A stretch of DNA of 64,000 nucleotides from Rachycentron canadum (taxonomy: Eukaryota; Chordata; Actinopteri; Carangiformes; Rachycentridae), in the NCBI GenBank assembly GCA_038496675.1, contig CM076652.1:13068948-13132947 (forward strand), in the 5' to 3' direction. The position numbers were made by a program, and so were the translations under genes. The notes beneath the pieces were generated by a model that saw only the letters and a program-made list of their open reading frames with translations, did not search any database and was not told where the DNA came from. Of this stretch, positions 26,380 through 40,000 are shown one piece after another (positions within the stretch are counted from its first letter, which is position 1; each line of letters begins with the position of its first letter).

Positions 26380-27036
26380 CTGGGCAAGACAAAGATTTGA
26401 AAAATCTTGTTCCTTATAATAATAATAATAATATTTTTTGGTCAGTCCAGTCCAAGTCATTATCAGTGATCTACTAACAGTATTACTAATAATAGTATTG
26501 ATTACATCTTTTCTCTTTTGGTCATGTGTATAAAAGAGCCAACCACAATAAACCTTAAATGGTTCATCTTGACATATCATCAGACTATACTCCAAAAATG
26601 AAGTGCATGACAGGGTTGACTTGCATAACCAGCATCCGTCAACAGGACTGCATGTTTATGAGTTTGTTTGAGAAAAGGCAAGGCAATATGTACATTTGTG
26701 AGAATTTCAAATTCCAGTATATGAAAAATTTTCACACGTTCATTATCTGATCTTCATTGACATCATCAGTGTTTTAAGATATTAAAACAGTCTATTATAG
26801 CCACCTGTCAAAATCGCCCATGCTAAATTGTCATCCTACGTTATGATGGAGGAAACGCAATTGAACTTCTAACTTAATCAGTTCAACTACTTTTCATGTA
26901 CATTACTGGCACTCACTCTGTTTCATTTGTTTTTATATTGTTTCTTTTCTAAATGTTGCTGCTAGGGTTAAAATGCTTGTTGGAAAGTTTGTTGGAAAGT
27001 TAACAGCTAAGCCATTGTTTATTCAGCCGGTCAAAA

Positions 27037-27084
27037 ACAATTTAATTTTGTCTTTCCATTATCTATTGGTTGATCCCCATTGCA
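27037..27084 (+). pseudogene. 48-base duplicate of a TMEM116-like intron/exon junction
   Basis: Matches 24031–24078 at 47 of 48 positions. The source covers the end of an intron and the first bases of the exon coding LIPIA. The only difference changes the acceptor TATAG to TATTG, so this copy could not be spliced the same way. Similarity stops on both sides. Confidence 0.8.
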
Positions 27085-27536
27085 TTGAATCTCCAACCTG
27101 CATAACTGTGTGGCACACCTTTTAGAAGTGCATGCAACTGCTCAGCTGTAAATGGTGAGTTTATTATTAATATTAAAACTGACTCCAAACATAAAATACA
27201 AGATAAGACCTTAATCAAAGTGAAAGTGAAAGTCAAAATGTTGATCTTTGTTCTTTAACACATTTATATGTAACAGATTAAACAAAAACTGAGAGATTTT
27301 ACTTGGTTTGCTGAAAACATTATCATGCTTCCTCTTAAAGTATTCTTAAATCTATTTTTTTTTATAGTAAAATGTATTTGACAAAACACATTTATCACAA
27401 GAATAATATAGAATAATCCACTCTGCAGTGTCTTCTCTTCATTCTCTTTCTGTAAATGTGTGAGTTTTCCAAAACTGTGGTAGTGACTGAGAAGTTGTTG
27501 CTGTAGAATTTATGGTGCTAACCTTGTCTTTTCTTT

Positions 27537-30500
27537 TCAGAAGTCCATGGACAAGGATCTTTGCTGGGCCATTTCATAGTTCCCTCTTCGGCTTCCCGCT
27601 CTGCGCACATACACATCATACCTGGCGTCCTCCTCCTCCTCTTCATCCTCCTCCATCACTCTGTCCTGTCGCCCCAGTGCTCTATCCCCAACACTGTGAT
27701 GGCCCTGCACTCGGCCTGCTTTCATACTTGGCCAGCTCTTCTTACGCAGACTGCTGTTCAAGTCCCTGAAGGGAGGCAACGTGCTTTGGAAGTCCCCTCT
27801 GAAAGGGGGAAGCTCCATGGATCCCCTTCCCAGACCATGTGCGCCCTGACTGCCTTTGATGGAGTTGACAGACGCCTGAGAGCCACAGTGGTGTTCATGT
27901 ATGCAGCGCGAGCCTGATGAGGATCTCCTGAGTGCCTGCAGGGACTGGAGTTCCTCCGATAACTCCCCAAGATCCCCTGACATCTCCTAAAAAGAATAAT
28001 GTTGTAACATTGGCAATTTTAAAAGAACAAGACCACCTTCAGATAATGATTTATCAGTGAACAAACTAACCTTGTCTCTAAGAGTAAAGAGTTCATATTG
28101 CGGAGGATCAAACACCTCCTGGAAGTCACCCCGCTGAAACAGATTATTCTTGCGTACCAACACCTTTAAAATATGATTAAATCCTTAGTAAATTAGCTAT
28201 TTCTACGCAAATTTTGTGGTATGATTGCGACATGTCTGCTACCTTTTTTCGTGGCTGTTTGACTTGCACCAGGATGGAGACGATTAGGAGCAGCAGCACC
28301 ACTCCCGTAGACACACATATTATTGTACCGTGGGTCTTTGTGATCTGGTGAAAAATACCTTTGTTCTTTTTCTCTGGATAAGGGAGATGAAGAGAGAAAA
28401 TATTAGGGCTATTCAGATGCATTGAGACTCATTTACTCATTGCCATCCCTGTGAGGAAGTTGCTGAGTCAAGTTGCTGATAAACAGCAACCCCAAGTGAG
28501 TCAGGTACTTAACATACAAAAGGCCACAAAGGTATTTTAGCTGTAAAGGTGTCAAAGATGATGAGATCCTGATTTCCCCGTTGAGAGGAAGTTTTGTGGG
28601 AATATTCTGTAGTGTTCAACATTGACTAACATCAACTGCTCTGTGACACAGCAGAGCCAGACTTGACATGGCTCATAAAGCATAATACAACACAACGGGA
28701 AATATGAAGTGCTTTGGTACCTTTACAGTTGCTTTCATCCCAAGGAAAGACACAGTTTTGTATGCCGTTGCACACCAGCGAAGTGTTGATGCACATGTTA
28801 CTGTGGCAGAAGAATGCGCTGCCTGCACAGGGTGCTGAAACACAAACAAGGGTGTTTCAGTATATGATGCAAGTGCAGTATATGACAAAGCGGCCAAAGA
28901 CATTAACAGTAAGAGGATAAGGAAATTAATCTATTACCTGCACTCTTTTGTGTAACAGGAATCTCATATATAAAGCCATTATTAAATTACAGATATGCTG
29001 CTGACTTTTTATAAAGATGCATGTAAACCCGGCATTTTTTTTATATTTTGATACATTATATTGTTTTGTGCTTCTTTACACTTACAAACACGCATTATTG
29101 AATAGGAAACATGAGAGTGCTACTACTGATCTGTCTGCAGTCCAAGCCACAGACTATATTTCTTTCTCTCAGCAGCAGAAACTAAACAAAAGGGACAATG
29201 GTAACAATGTAAAATGACAGAAGTTAAGAGTGAGGGAAGGAGAAACTCACGGTCAGCAAAAGATGTGAACAGCATGCGGAAACGGCTGAGACGGCTCGTC
29301 TCATCAGCCCACATCCTCACTACTCCCACACCAGTGTCCAGCATGATGTCATTAGCTACTGTACTACAAAACTTGGCCTGCAAGAAACCACACATTATTT
29401 TCTCTCATCGTGGATGTGCAGTCTCATTGAGGCTAAGGTCTGTAGAACAGTTGCTATACATTTCTGATTCGAAGGTGATATTAAAAAAGAGCATACATGA
29501 CAAGGGCAGACAGACTATTGTGTAGCAGAAGGAGAGAGAAACTCAGAACTGAGAGAATAATAGAATATTATGTGCAACAAATCAACTACATCTTTCATTT
29601 TATAGTGCATTCAAATACAGATGATGATATATTACCTTTAGGTCCTCAATGGCATTACTGCCATCATAAACAGCCACAAAGTTCTTCTTACATTCATTTG
29701 AGTTTTCCATCTGGTATTCCAGGAATCGCAGGTAAATCTGGAATGAGCAACGTGGAGAGGATATACTGTTCATGTTGTTTGTTTTCAATGCACTTTAGTG
29801 ACTGTTCTTCTTTTTTGCTATTAGTCCCATTTGAGGACATATCTGCATTACAGTATCAAATATAAATATTCCAGACCAGTGTGTCCTAATGTTGACTGCT
29901 GGATTATCAACGCCTATGTTTGTGCAAATATGTCAAGCTGTGGATGTGCCGTCTGAATGTGTGATGATAAAATACGTGTGGAGCACAAGTATCTAGGGAT
30001 TATGTGATATGAAGTTGAAATCTTTGTCTTCCTTATACAAAGATCTGGAACAAACACACATCACAACAGATGAAGAAATATGGAGGCTGCATAATGCACA
30101 GCAGGCTGGAGACTCATCTTTTCAACAACTGTATTGTTGCCAATGAATCATAACCCATCTCCTCTCCTTAATTTTGTGAGAAGGTATTACTTTTCCATCT
30201 CCACTGAATACACCATTTCTTTAATTTTCTCAGCCTTTCTTATTTGTATAATTTTGGCACTGCACTCTCTCTGTTGCTTATATTACTGATAATGCAATAG
30301 ATGACTCAGCCAGCTAAATGCTCATTATCCATTAATAAATTGCCCATAAACTTGTTGACAAATGGATTAATTGTTTGGTCTCTAGAAGAAGTCTGGAAAA
30401 TGTATTGTTTTTGTAATTATCAAAAAACAACTATAAAACTTTAACATTGGTATTTTTCCTTGAAAATTGACTCAATTATTGAAATAGTCGCAGGTTCATT

Positions 30501-33168
30501 CTCCCGTCAATCATCAAAGCAGTTAATCGACTTATCGTTTAAGCTCTAAACAATACACTAAAGTATTCATATCCACAAGGCCGTACCCTGTTGTTTGTTG
30601 GGGCTCGTATAGTCCAGATGCAGTCCACTGCCTGGTCTGGCCTCACTTTGTACTCCTCCTCCACCTGACTGGAACGTATCAGGCCGTCGGCCCCTGACAG
30701 CTCAAACTGGCAATCTGACCCGCAGACAGTGACAAACAGTAATAACAAAGCGGCAGAGAAAGTGGAAACACGAGACAGAAAAGGAGGAGTATGGTTGGTG
30801 GTGAGGGAAAGTGCCATGACTTAACATCACATGTTAATCTAAAGAAATGATTCATAGTTGCACTACCTGGTATAGGGTTTAAAAGTCCTCCCACATGTAG
30901 ATGAAATTCAGGGTCTTTGGGGGAAAATCACAGAGATGGAGAGAGATATCACACCGATGTCATCATCAGTCAGAATTAATTGACTCATAACAGCAGAGAC
31001 ATTTGATTGAAGCATCATTTAGGCAGACCAGGAGTGAGTATGAGGATGGTGCGGTGAGAACATTGCCATACAGGGATCAATAAACCATCCCACCGTGTTT
31101 GCATCACCTGCAGTAAAGCTGTACTGGACCTGGAAACCGATCCCCTCCAGCTCTTCATCACTGAAGAAGCGAATCCACATGAAGCGCCCGCTAGAGAGGA
31201 CAAGTCCGGGATTGGCTGAGCCACAGAAGCGATTGATGAGAGGCGAGAAGCTGAATGGACCGTCCCGCACCTCAATGTGGTCAAAACGGCACTCAAATGA
31301 TGCCTCGATGTAGAAGGCATCATCAAACAGCAGCTCTATCCTCTGGCGGGGAAGCGCTGGTGGATGCATGGTTGTATGTCATTTCTATTGCCACAGAGGT
31401 CAGTCAGGCAGATAATATGAACACAGAACAGTGAAAGAAATATCTGCTCCTTTCAGATGTCCCTCAGTGTGGCTGATTGTTCATTCAGTATGACTAGATC
31501 AGACTTTTGTGGGCTCCGGTAGCAATTACAGGAAAAGTAACTAACAGCAAAGTTTGATATATTCTTTGGTGTGCAAGATAATGTCAGCTTGTATGCACTT
31601 TAACGGCCATAGAGGGAAAAACTTTGCACAGCACATAATGAGATGGTCAGAAATTGGCTCTGTTGCCAGGCGAGACAAAATAGTGTCATTTGTGACCAAT
31701 CTATTATGAGTAATGTTGACGCCATCATTGAAGGACAGAGGCAATAGCAACAGCAGTTTGACTGCTTGGTCATCTGGCATAACAAAAAAATAAAATGAAA
31801 CAAAAATAAATAAATAAACACTTTTGCTTTTCATCAGGTTCCCTTTAATAACCACCAGAGCTCCTAAAATAATTTTCCCCATGAATCTGTGTCAAATTTA
31901 TAACATTCCTAAACATTTGAATAGGAGCTAAACTTTTCTTTCGTAGCAGTGAAATTATCATACTAGGACATATTGTTCATTACCTTCCAGTACGTAAAGG
32001 CACTCCTTGTTGGGAGGGTACGTATTTGGGTAGTTGGGGGAGCTAAAGGTGCCGCCATCTGTGTTTCGTACCCAGTTCCCACAGTGACGAGAGTGCTGTG
32101 GCTGCTCTGAAGGTTTAACTCCTTTGGATGATGCGCCTCCATCTGCATGTGAAATGAGGTCCAACTGAGACATTACATGCTGACAGTAACAACGTAACGA
32201 CAACGCACAGCTGACACGACACAAAGTCTATCAGTAGCTAATAGCTGTGTATCTTCCTGTGTAAAAACTATATCGATCAATAAGAACTTGTGGGTAAATG
32301 AAGTAGCTTCTTCAAAGGAGAACAGTGAAGGTATGAATCTTACCTTTAGTCTTTTGTGCCAGAGCAAATCCCTCCTCAATGACCAGGAGAAATATCCAGA
32401 CTGTAAAAGAAGCAGTGTGTGAGCGGGTTAGTCGAAGAATAAAGGGAAGAGCCAGGGACAGCTTTTCAGGATTTGTCTGCCTTTGCTTGTTCTTTCCCTG
32501 AATGTATATAACAGACCGGTGGTGGGGAGTTGAAAAGCTTGACTAGAAGAGAACAAGGACACACTGCTTCCTTAACTCTGCAACCTCCCTTTTCTTTGTT
32601 GTTGTTGTTTTTTCAAGGTTTATATGAGAGCTGGGCCTGGTGACGATCTGCTCTCGGTTTGTGTGCTGTGCAAGGGCGTCCAATGGCAAATGTTTCACCA
32701 AACCATATCTTGTGCCACATTTCTGCCCATTATGTAAAATATGACCCAAATAGAGCATTTGGCCTGAGGGCAACGGACCAATGAAATTTGCTTTGAGTTT
32801 TCACCAAAGTGGCAAGTCGACATGTTGGCATGTTGCTGTGAACATCCAATGACAAACTGCAAGTCACAAAAAGTGTGTTGTGCTCACACGGGTGTCTTAA
32901 TGTTTCATTCAGTGCTGCCGCGTAGAAGTGAATTTAAAAAGCGGTCCAAGGATTACCCTCTATCCCCCACTAATCTTGAGAAGACCCCAAATGAGAACCT
33001 GCAATAGGGCACTGTCATAAATACATCACTGTGAAGCCAGGACAGGCAGAGCAAAACCCTGTGGCATTCACCTGCAGAGGCTATGCCAATACCTCCAGCT
33101 GACACTGCGTGGAAAAATGAAAGCTTTTTGTTCAATGAATTTTTTTCCTCCTCCACAGAAACCGGGCT

Positions 33169-33208
<40 letters not shown>

Positions 33209-33741
33209 AGGCGATGAGGCAGCAGCAGCCTAAATCCTGTCCGGGCACTGGTCCACCGCACCCTGGTGCAAGGGGTGAAGATTTCATTTTCTTAAAAAAA
33301 TAAAATAAATAATAATAATAATAAAATAAATTGTGTCATCATTTATTTTTAATTCTTCTCTTTTTTTCTTTTTTTTTGTTCTCTGCAAAAAATGCTGCTG
33401 TAATTTCATCAGCTTGAATGTCAAGGCTGCACCGAACAAACTTTCAAAACAAACAGATTCGTTTTTAAAAAGCAAACAATTACTGTACAGTGTTATCCCT
33501 TTATTTATTATTGTTGTTGTTGTTGTGGTTATTATTATTATTTCGTAGGCTAATTGTAATGTCTAATAATCAAAGCCTGACAATACCAGAAGTTTATGAA
33601 CAACGCTCACAAATGTGTCAAAAAAAAAAAAAAAGAAAGATAAGAAACAGCTCAGTCAGTCTCTCACTCTCTTCCAGACAAAGGAAGAAAAGGCGGTTTG
33701 AAATCACGCGAACACGAGTCATCCCACTCACCTGCCTGCAT
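27537..33741 (-). CDS. neto2: Neuropilin and tolloid-like protein 2 (NETO2)
   Basis: Single-pass membrane protein, 555 residues, auxiliary subunit of kainate-type glutamate receptors; NETO2 also binds KCC2. Exons in transcript order: 33741–33732, 32400–32344, 32142–31984, 31356–31108, 30914–30867, 30714–30587, 29737–29636, 29377–29251, 28834–28721, 28373–28243, 28163–28071, 27986–27537, all in phase. The signal peptide starts MQAVWIFLLVIEEGFALAQK. CUB1 spans about 42–157 (HCGNWVRNTDGGTF, FECRFDHIEVRDGPF), CUB2 about 175–292 (DCQFELSGADG, AKFCSTVANDIML) and an LDL-receptor class A module about 295–331 (FFCHSNMCINTSLVCNG). A membrane segment lies near 347–367, followed by VQVKQPRKK. The tail has CIHEHHCGSQASVNS and ends SLSMDF, favouring NETO2 over NETO1, which ends differently. 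The first coding exon is only ten bases. Confidence 0.95.
33171..33207. repeat. (GT)n microsatellite in neto2 intron 1
   Basis: Uninterrupted GT dinucleotides, about 18 units. Confidence 0.95.
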
Positions 33742-33926
33742 CCTCTCAGCCGAAGTCCGTCCTCAGGCTTTGGATTTCAAACTTGAGCAGCTTTGTTTCC
33801 CTCACATCCCCCTGCCCGTTTAAACGGCCGCTCCGGATTAGCGCATGTTGCAGTCACATCATTTCCAAGTCCAACTTTCACCTTCTCGTCTTAATCCTAC
33901 TGGTCAATATGAGAGAGGTTTCTGGG

Positions 33927-33928
<2 letters not shown>

Positions 33929-33961
<33 letters not shown>
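33929..33961. repeat. (AC)n microsatellite upstream of neto2 exon 1
   Basis: Uninterrupted AC dinucleotides, about 16 units, on the other side of the first coding exon and complementary to the GT array at 33171. Confidence 0.95.
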
Positions 33962-33966
<5 letters not shown>

Positions 33967-36188
33967 AGTTGATGAAGAACTTCTGAATTATCATCCGTCT
34001 CCTCTGTCAGAAAAAAAAACTGTCAGATGAGCATAGTTTTGCTGCACAGAGACTCTGTATCAGAGTGAGACTTCCCCTCTTAAATAAACACATGATCTGT
34101 CTGCGGCTGCTCGCGGTTTAAAGATTGGGTTCAGTTGGCGCGAGAATTGGGGAGAGATGATTGCGCATGTGCATAATCATACATGAGTAATGAGTGATAT
34201 GATAATCCTCACATAGCCTGTCTGGCATATTGATGAATTGCATTAGGAATTTACATTTTATTTTAATTTAATTAGCTGATATAGGGCAAGAGTCCAGGAG
34301 GAAATAAACACACACACACACAGACACAGGGGACAAAGAGCTCAGTGGGTATAAATCAGTCACACACTGCATATGTGTGCATTTCTATGCAGAGCGGAGA
34401 GCAGGGCACAGTCACTGTTGTCTTCCCTCATTTTTCTGGAAGGACACACAGCGCCCGAAGCCTTAAAATAAAGCAAGCGAGAGCTGCATAAAGACGAAAA
34501 TGGAAGCCAAGAGTCGGTGCGATGGAGATTTTTCTTTGATGTGTTGCCTTTTAACAGCAGAACCTGTCACCATGTCCAGTGGCAGATTGGTGCCTCAGCA
34601 GCTGATTGTAATTGCTTTGAATCAGAGGCTTTGGACAATGTAAGGCTGCTCCTGGCAGCCGAAGGCAATCTCAGTCTGACAGATGCCTGAGTGTAAATAA
34701 GTGATATTGTAATATCCTGGCTTTTCACACTCCAACTTGGGTGGTCAAATTCATCTGTAGCCTACAACCAAACACAGTTTTTGGTGCTTCTTTGAAACAG
34801 AAGTAACATAAACAAAATCATAACCTAAAACAGCAGGCAATTAAATTTCTACTATGATTACAATTGGCAATTAAAGGCTGTTGGTAAAATGCTGAAACAC
34901 TGTGTAGCAATGGGTCCAGTCACTGAATTGGCTTAGAAATGCCACTTACACATCAATATCTCTCTGTCATTTGCTAACATTAGTTAACAGTATAGCTAGT
35001 ATAAGACACTGATCATATCCAACCAAGTGAGATTGTATCAGACAACAAAGTACTAAGTATAATCAAAGAATCAAAATTATACAGCGCAATGGTCTGAAGT
35101 GTTTCATTAACACATACACACATGCATTTTATTGTTGGATTGGTGTCACTGAAGTATAAAATGCACAAACAGTAATATACTGCATAATGTAGGGCCGTTT
35201 AATCTGAGCAATTCATCATTGTTATAAGATGATCATATGTGAAATCTTAGTCTGCAGGGCAACTGTAAATACTGTCATCAGATAAATGTATGTAAGCAAA
35301 ACATTTTTTTCTAAAATATAGGAACATGAAAAGTATCAGAAAATGGAAATACTGCTCCAATCATAATAGGCACAGCTACCTGAAATTTTAAGTGCAGCAA
35401 TTAATTAAATGTACCTAGTTACATTCCACCATTGCTCACCAGCTACTGATACAAAAAGAGATTCATACCTGAAAAACAACTTAAGTTGAATACACCTAAC
35501 CCACTATTTGTGTTATTTTTTTCCTGACGATAATGATCTTTTCCTTCCTTGCTTCTTCAAATTTCTGCTATTTATGTAAAACTTTCCAAACAAATTTAAC
35601 TAAGACAGGAGAGAAACAGCAGCCACCAAACTTCACAAACAACAGAGCAACGCATCCTCATCAGAAAGCCCAGGGGCCATATTTTCAAAGTCTCCAAGGC
35701 CATCATTATTCAGTAAGGTGGGACCAATTTTTCCTCTGCAGTAACAACCTCTGGGTAAATTAATTCAGCAGAAGATGAACAAACTCACCCACACAATATA
35801 TACACCATCATAAAGTTGCATCATCTGGGCCTGTGTTTTCAAATGACACTGTTCCCTTAAGATTGATGAGAAAGTGAAAGTGTTGCCTCAGAGATGCATG
35901 AATCATTTATTTTATAGGATGCATTTGGTTTGGGAGGACTGCTGAGACGCTGCCTCATCCTGAGCCGCGTGACATTTGAACCATGGGGAGAAAGTGTGAG
36001 TGACAGGTCGTGGACAAGCCTAAATGAATACCAACCGTTGCTCTCGTCACCGGGGGCCACAGTCGGCTTAACCGTTGGTCACCCTCCGCCTGTCTGTCTG
36101 TCACACCCATAAACACACACGCAAGCCGGCAAAATGATACACATACACCTTTGTTTACTGCACATCAAAGGTATTAAAATCTGCATCT

Positions 36189-36202
36189 GTTGCCATGGTA
36201 AC
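36189..36202. promoter_or_regulatory. X-box motif (RFX type)
   Basis: GTTGCCATGGTAAC fits GTNRCC-(2)-RGYAAC on both strands. It lies about 2.45 kb upstream of the neto2 start, with no cilium gene close by, so its target is unclear. Confidence 0.5.
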
Positions 36203-36984
36203 CAGGCTAGTGTCTTTGCCTGCTTCTTCCAAGGCAGTCAGGGACCTAGAAAGCAGGGGGAGTTTATGGGGTTTGACAGAGAGAAGGATGAAAGTGGAAC
36301 AAAAGACAAAAATCCTTCCAGTTTGTCTACCTGCACTGCTGCTGCGAGGGGATGGAAAGCTTTGTGCGATGGCAACCTAACCCCAGTGGCAATGCTGCTA
36401 TTTCTTTTAATCCCCTTGTGACTTACTGTAATGTTGGAAAAGCTTTTGTAATACCGAGGTGTCCTTGAATCTTTAATGTCGTCCATGCACAATACTGCCG
36501 CCCAGTAATTTTCTGGATACGTTATTCAAAAAAATCAGTTTTCAGGCTGTTGCGTATGTGTGGGTTCAAAAACTCTGTTGTGGTTATTTTGCCAGGTGCT
36601 GTTTTCAAGTCAGGTTTTTAAAATGCTCAAGAATAGAAATTCAATCGTTTTCAATTTCTTGACAACTGGGCAAACCGTTCACAAGTTCATCTAATAGATT
36701 AAAAATCTCCAGAGGAGCTTCTCATGGAGCCAGTGGTGATATTGTTGTGCCAACGCTGAATCGTGACATAATTTCTGAATCAAAAAGTTGAACAAAATCC
36801 ACTAGAAAACATTTTGTCTTCTATTTTTGGCACAAGAAACATTTGTGTGCACACATTTTACCATGCCTGTTCTTCTCTATCTATTTATTGTGTTTTTGGT
36901 GACTCGCATGTGCAACAGCAAAATATCATCACAAGACCATACCACAAAATATCATATAGCCCCCTGCAGCTGTACGCATTACGT

Positions 36985-37047
36985 AAAAAAAAAAAAAAGA
37001 AAAGAAAAAAAAAAAGAAAAGAAAAAAAAAGAAAAGAAAAAAAAAAG
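36985..37047. repeat. (AAAAG)-type A/G-rich repeat
   Basis: Runs of A interrupted by single or grouped G, over about 63 bases. Confidence 0.85.
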
Positions 37048-40000
37048 GGCTGTGATCTTCCAAAAAGACGGAAGAGAAGAACTATAGGAAGACAATGAAT
37101 CTTTGACTGTTCATTTGCGGGACCAGGATTGTAATTAGCATTTTGATTGGAGTTTTACTCAGGCAAGTGATTGCTCCTATTAGCGTGTGCTTAAGGATGA
37201 AATTAGCATCTTTAATTTGGCATAGTCCACGGTTGAGTGAGCCAGGTGAGACGGCCACACATCCCCTCCCTTCTTTCTTTCTGTTTTCCCTTCTGTAAAA
37301 GAGCACATGCATATAACGCCTGCACGATGACATGTGCATATGTATGTATGTTCGGGTCTTGTATTGAAAATCATTTTGCTTGTCAGAAAAGAACAATGGG
37401 CTTTCAGAAACAAGGTCATCTTTGAGGTCAGGGATTAGAGAGCAGGGTGTTTCATGGAGTTCAACAGCTACATGTCACAGTGAGGTTCAGAGGTTTTCAG
37501 GAACATAGTAATGCACTATCTGGACTTGCTTTGAATCCGTGACACTGTCGCTTGATCTACTTGTTGTAGTAAAACACAACAGATTGCTGAATTTAGAAAA
37601 AAAAGAAAGCACTTCAGAGGAAAAGTCATTAAGATACCACCACGAGCCTGTGATTGGCAGGAAATCCCTGTGGATTTGGCCTATTACTGTTGATGAGGAA
37701 GCACAGTAGCCTACAAGTCCCAACTTTAATAGGGTGGAACAGATTGCTGCTTCCCAGTGACTTCTCATTCATGGTCACATTGATTTGTTTTTGGGATTTT
37801 TTTTTCTTGGTCCTCTCAGGCACATCTCAGCACAACAAATTTTATTGCCCCTGTTCGCCTCATAAGCATTTGATGTTACGACTGTAGATTATGTTCCCAC
37901 TAATCAACCTCATGCACAGTCCACTGTGTTAAATCCTACGATCAATAGGGGATTTAAACACAGGTAATACATTACCTCTTCGTCAACCTTCCTAAAGCAT
38001 GATTTATTTTTTCACCTTAAAGGCTGTTCAATCAAAAATGTTCTCTAATTTGACTTGAGATTTAATCATCCACATAGATAATTCCTTACATAATGGTCAG
38101 CTTAAGTTTCAAAGCCAGACTGTCCCAAGAGACCCAGTCACTGAGAGTAAACACAAATATCCTATTCCTAGACACATTGAAAAACATGCGATATCATTCA
38201 GCAGGAAGAGCTGATGCTAAACTTCACTCTTACCTTTGGTCCATATGACAACAGATGAGATGACAAAAGAAAGGAAAGGAAAATGACCTCCTTACAAAAA
38301 TGTCAGAAAAGTATAGATTAAGGTTAAATCCATTTCAAGATAACTTTGGTTGGTTGTGTTTTACTTTCACTGTGTTTACATTATTTGCATACTTCACTTT
38401 ACAATATCAATAATCTTCTTATACTCATCCTCAGCTCCCCTAGAGACTCGCATCTTTTCTGTATTAACACAAATTCACATATGGTTTGTTGTGTGCGAAG
38501 TCACATTTAATACTTTTCAATTCATCACAGACAGAAGGACTCACACGAAAATAACCACATACACACACACTTGCAGTTTCTCAAAAAACTGTTACCACTA
38601 ATCTGCCATTTGCAAACCTTTAGTTTCATGCAACTAAATGCAAATTCCTTACTCTCTAGTTTCTTCTTCTAGTCTTTTTCTCCTTGTGAGACCAAACTTA
38701 AACTGCGTAAAAATGTAAGTGTAAAAGTAAGGCATTTTGTTATTTGGGATATGACATCTGGGAATTTGACACTTAGGCAGCTTTCTCATTTTCAAAGACC
38801 TGCAGTAAACCAGGAATGAACAAACACTCCCACTAAATAATTTTTGCCAAAGCACCCTATAGGCGAGGAGGGATGACTTGTGGGAAGCTGATGATCTGAT
38901 TTTTAGGTGCAATGCTTACTGCTGTAGTTGTTTACCTGTTGGCTCAGCAAACTAAAGTAGACAAGACTTTCTATTTATCAGGTCAAATACAACAGAAGAT
39001 GCGAGACACTGTATTTCGTCATCAAACACACACAGCTACACACATCAACAAATAGCAGACAAACATAAATACACTGAAAGAGTTCTGGGAGACTGTGCTC
39101 TACATTGTTTTTGAGCATAATTTTATACAGGGAATAATTGTCTCCTGTGTGTTTGCAGCGATCAAAGCCAAAAGGGAGCTAAAAAGACTTAAAACATAAA
39201 AATTACTTCCTTTTTTCCTTAGGCATTGCACAATGTGGGCCTTACTCAGACAGAAGATTTTTTTTACTTCATACCAAAGTCTGCATCTGTGAATATATAT
39301 GTGTCCTTGTAAATGTGCACAAACATGCACTAATATGATGCTGGTTCCAAATCCCAAAAGATAAAAACCATTCCCCTGATTTTCAGTGGAATATCTTCAT
39401 TCAATTTAAACATTCTGCTCTTTCTAAATCTTACAACATATGGCCAATCACAGGGGCGTTTCTGGAACAGATGGCCAATGGAAATGACCCTTACGCAAAG
39501 TATGCTTAAGCCCAGGAAGACAACTAGAAGATTAGTCTGCTTCTCACCAATTAGGGCCCTGGGCATAACATATGGAGAGGAGCATGTGGAAAACAGAAAA
39601 TATAGATTAGACTGGGAGAAAATTCAACTTCTGTTTTCTACATTATAGCATCCACCCTATTAAATATTAAATATAGGCAGATACTGTAATTATGTTTTTC
39701 AGTTTAAAATATTATTTTTCCAAAAGAAATTTAAAAAAAAAAATTATTTATCACAATATCCATAGTAATGTTTTAAAGAGGAAGATTCTTCATTCTGAAT
39801 AAAACCAATGTTAAACAAAAGCGTAGTGCTGATGATCTCATGTCACTAAATTGATAAGACATTTTGGCCGTGTTCGACCCACAAATTCACCAGGCAAGTA
39901 GAGCAGTGACAAGCTTTAGTGCAGTAGCACACAGAAATCTTCTTAGCATGGACTGATCTGTGGATGTGGCAACAAGCCTGGAGGAGGATGAGTCCAATGC

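Larger units (their letters stand above)
25250..27536. other. Convergent intergenic region between TMEM116-like gene and neto2
   Basis: This holds the 3' UTR of the plus-strand gene, with a likely poly(A) signal AATAAA at 25653–25658, then intergenic DNA. A TA/CA microsatellite is at 26345–26378. A 48-base copy of a TMEM116-like intron/exon junction is at 27037–27084. I see no intact exon. Confidence 0.5.

Noticed and set aside
27512..27917. Plus-strand open frames opposite the last neto2 exon
   Set aside because: They mirror the neto2 tail, including its acidic run, and have no family resemblance.
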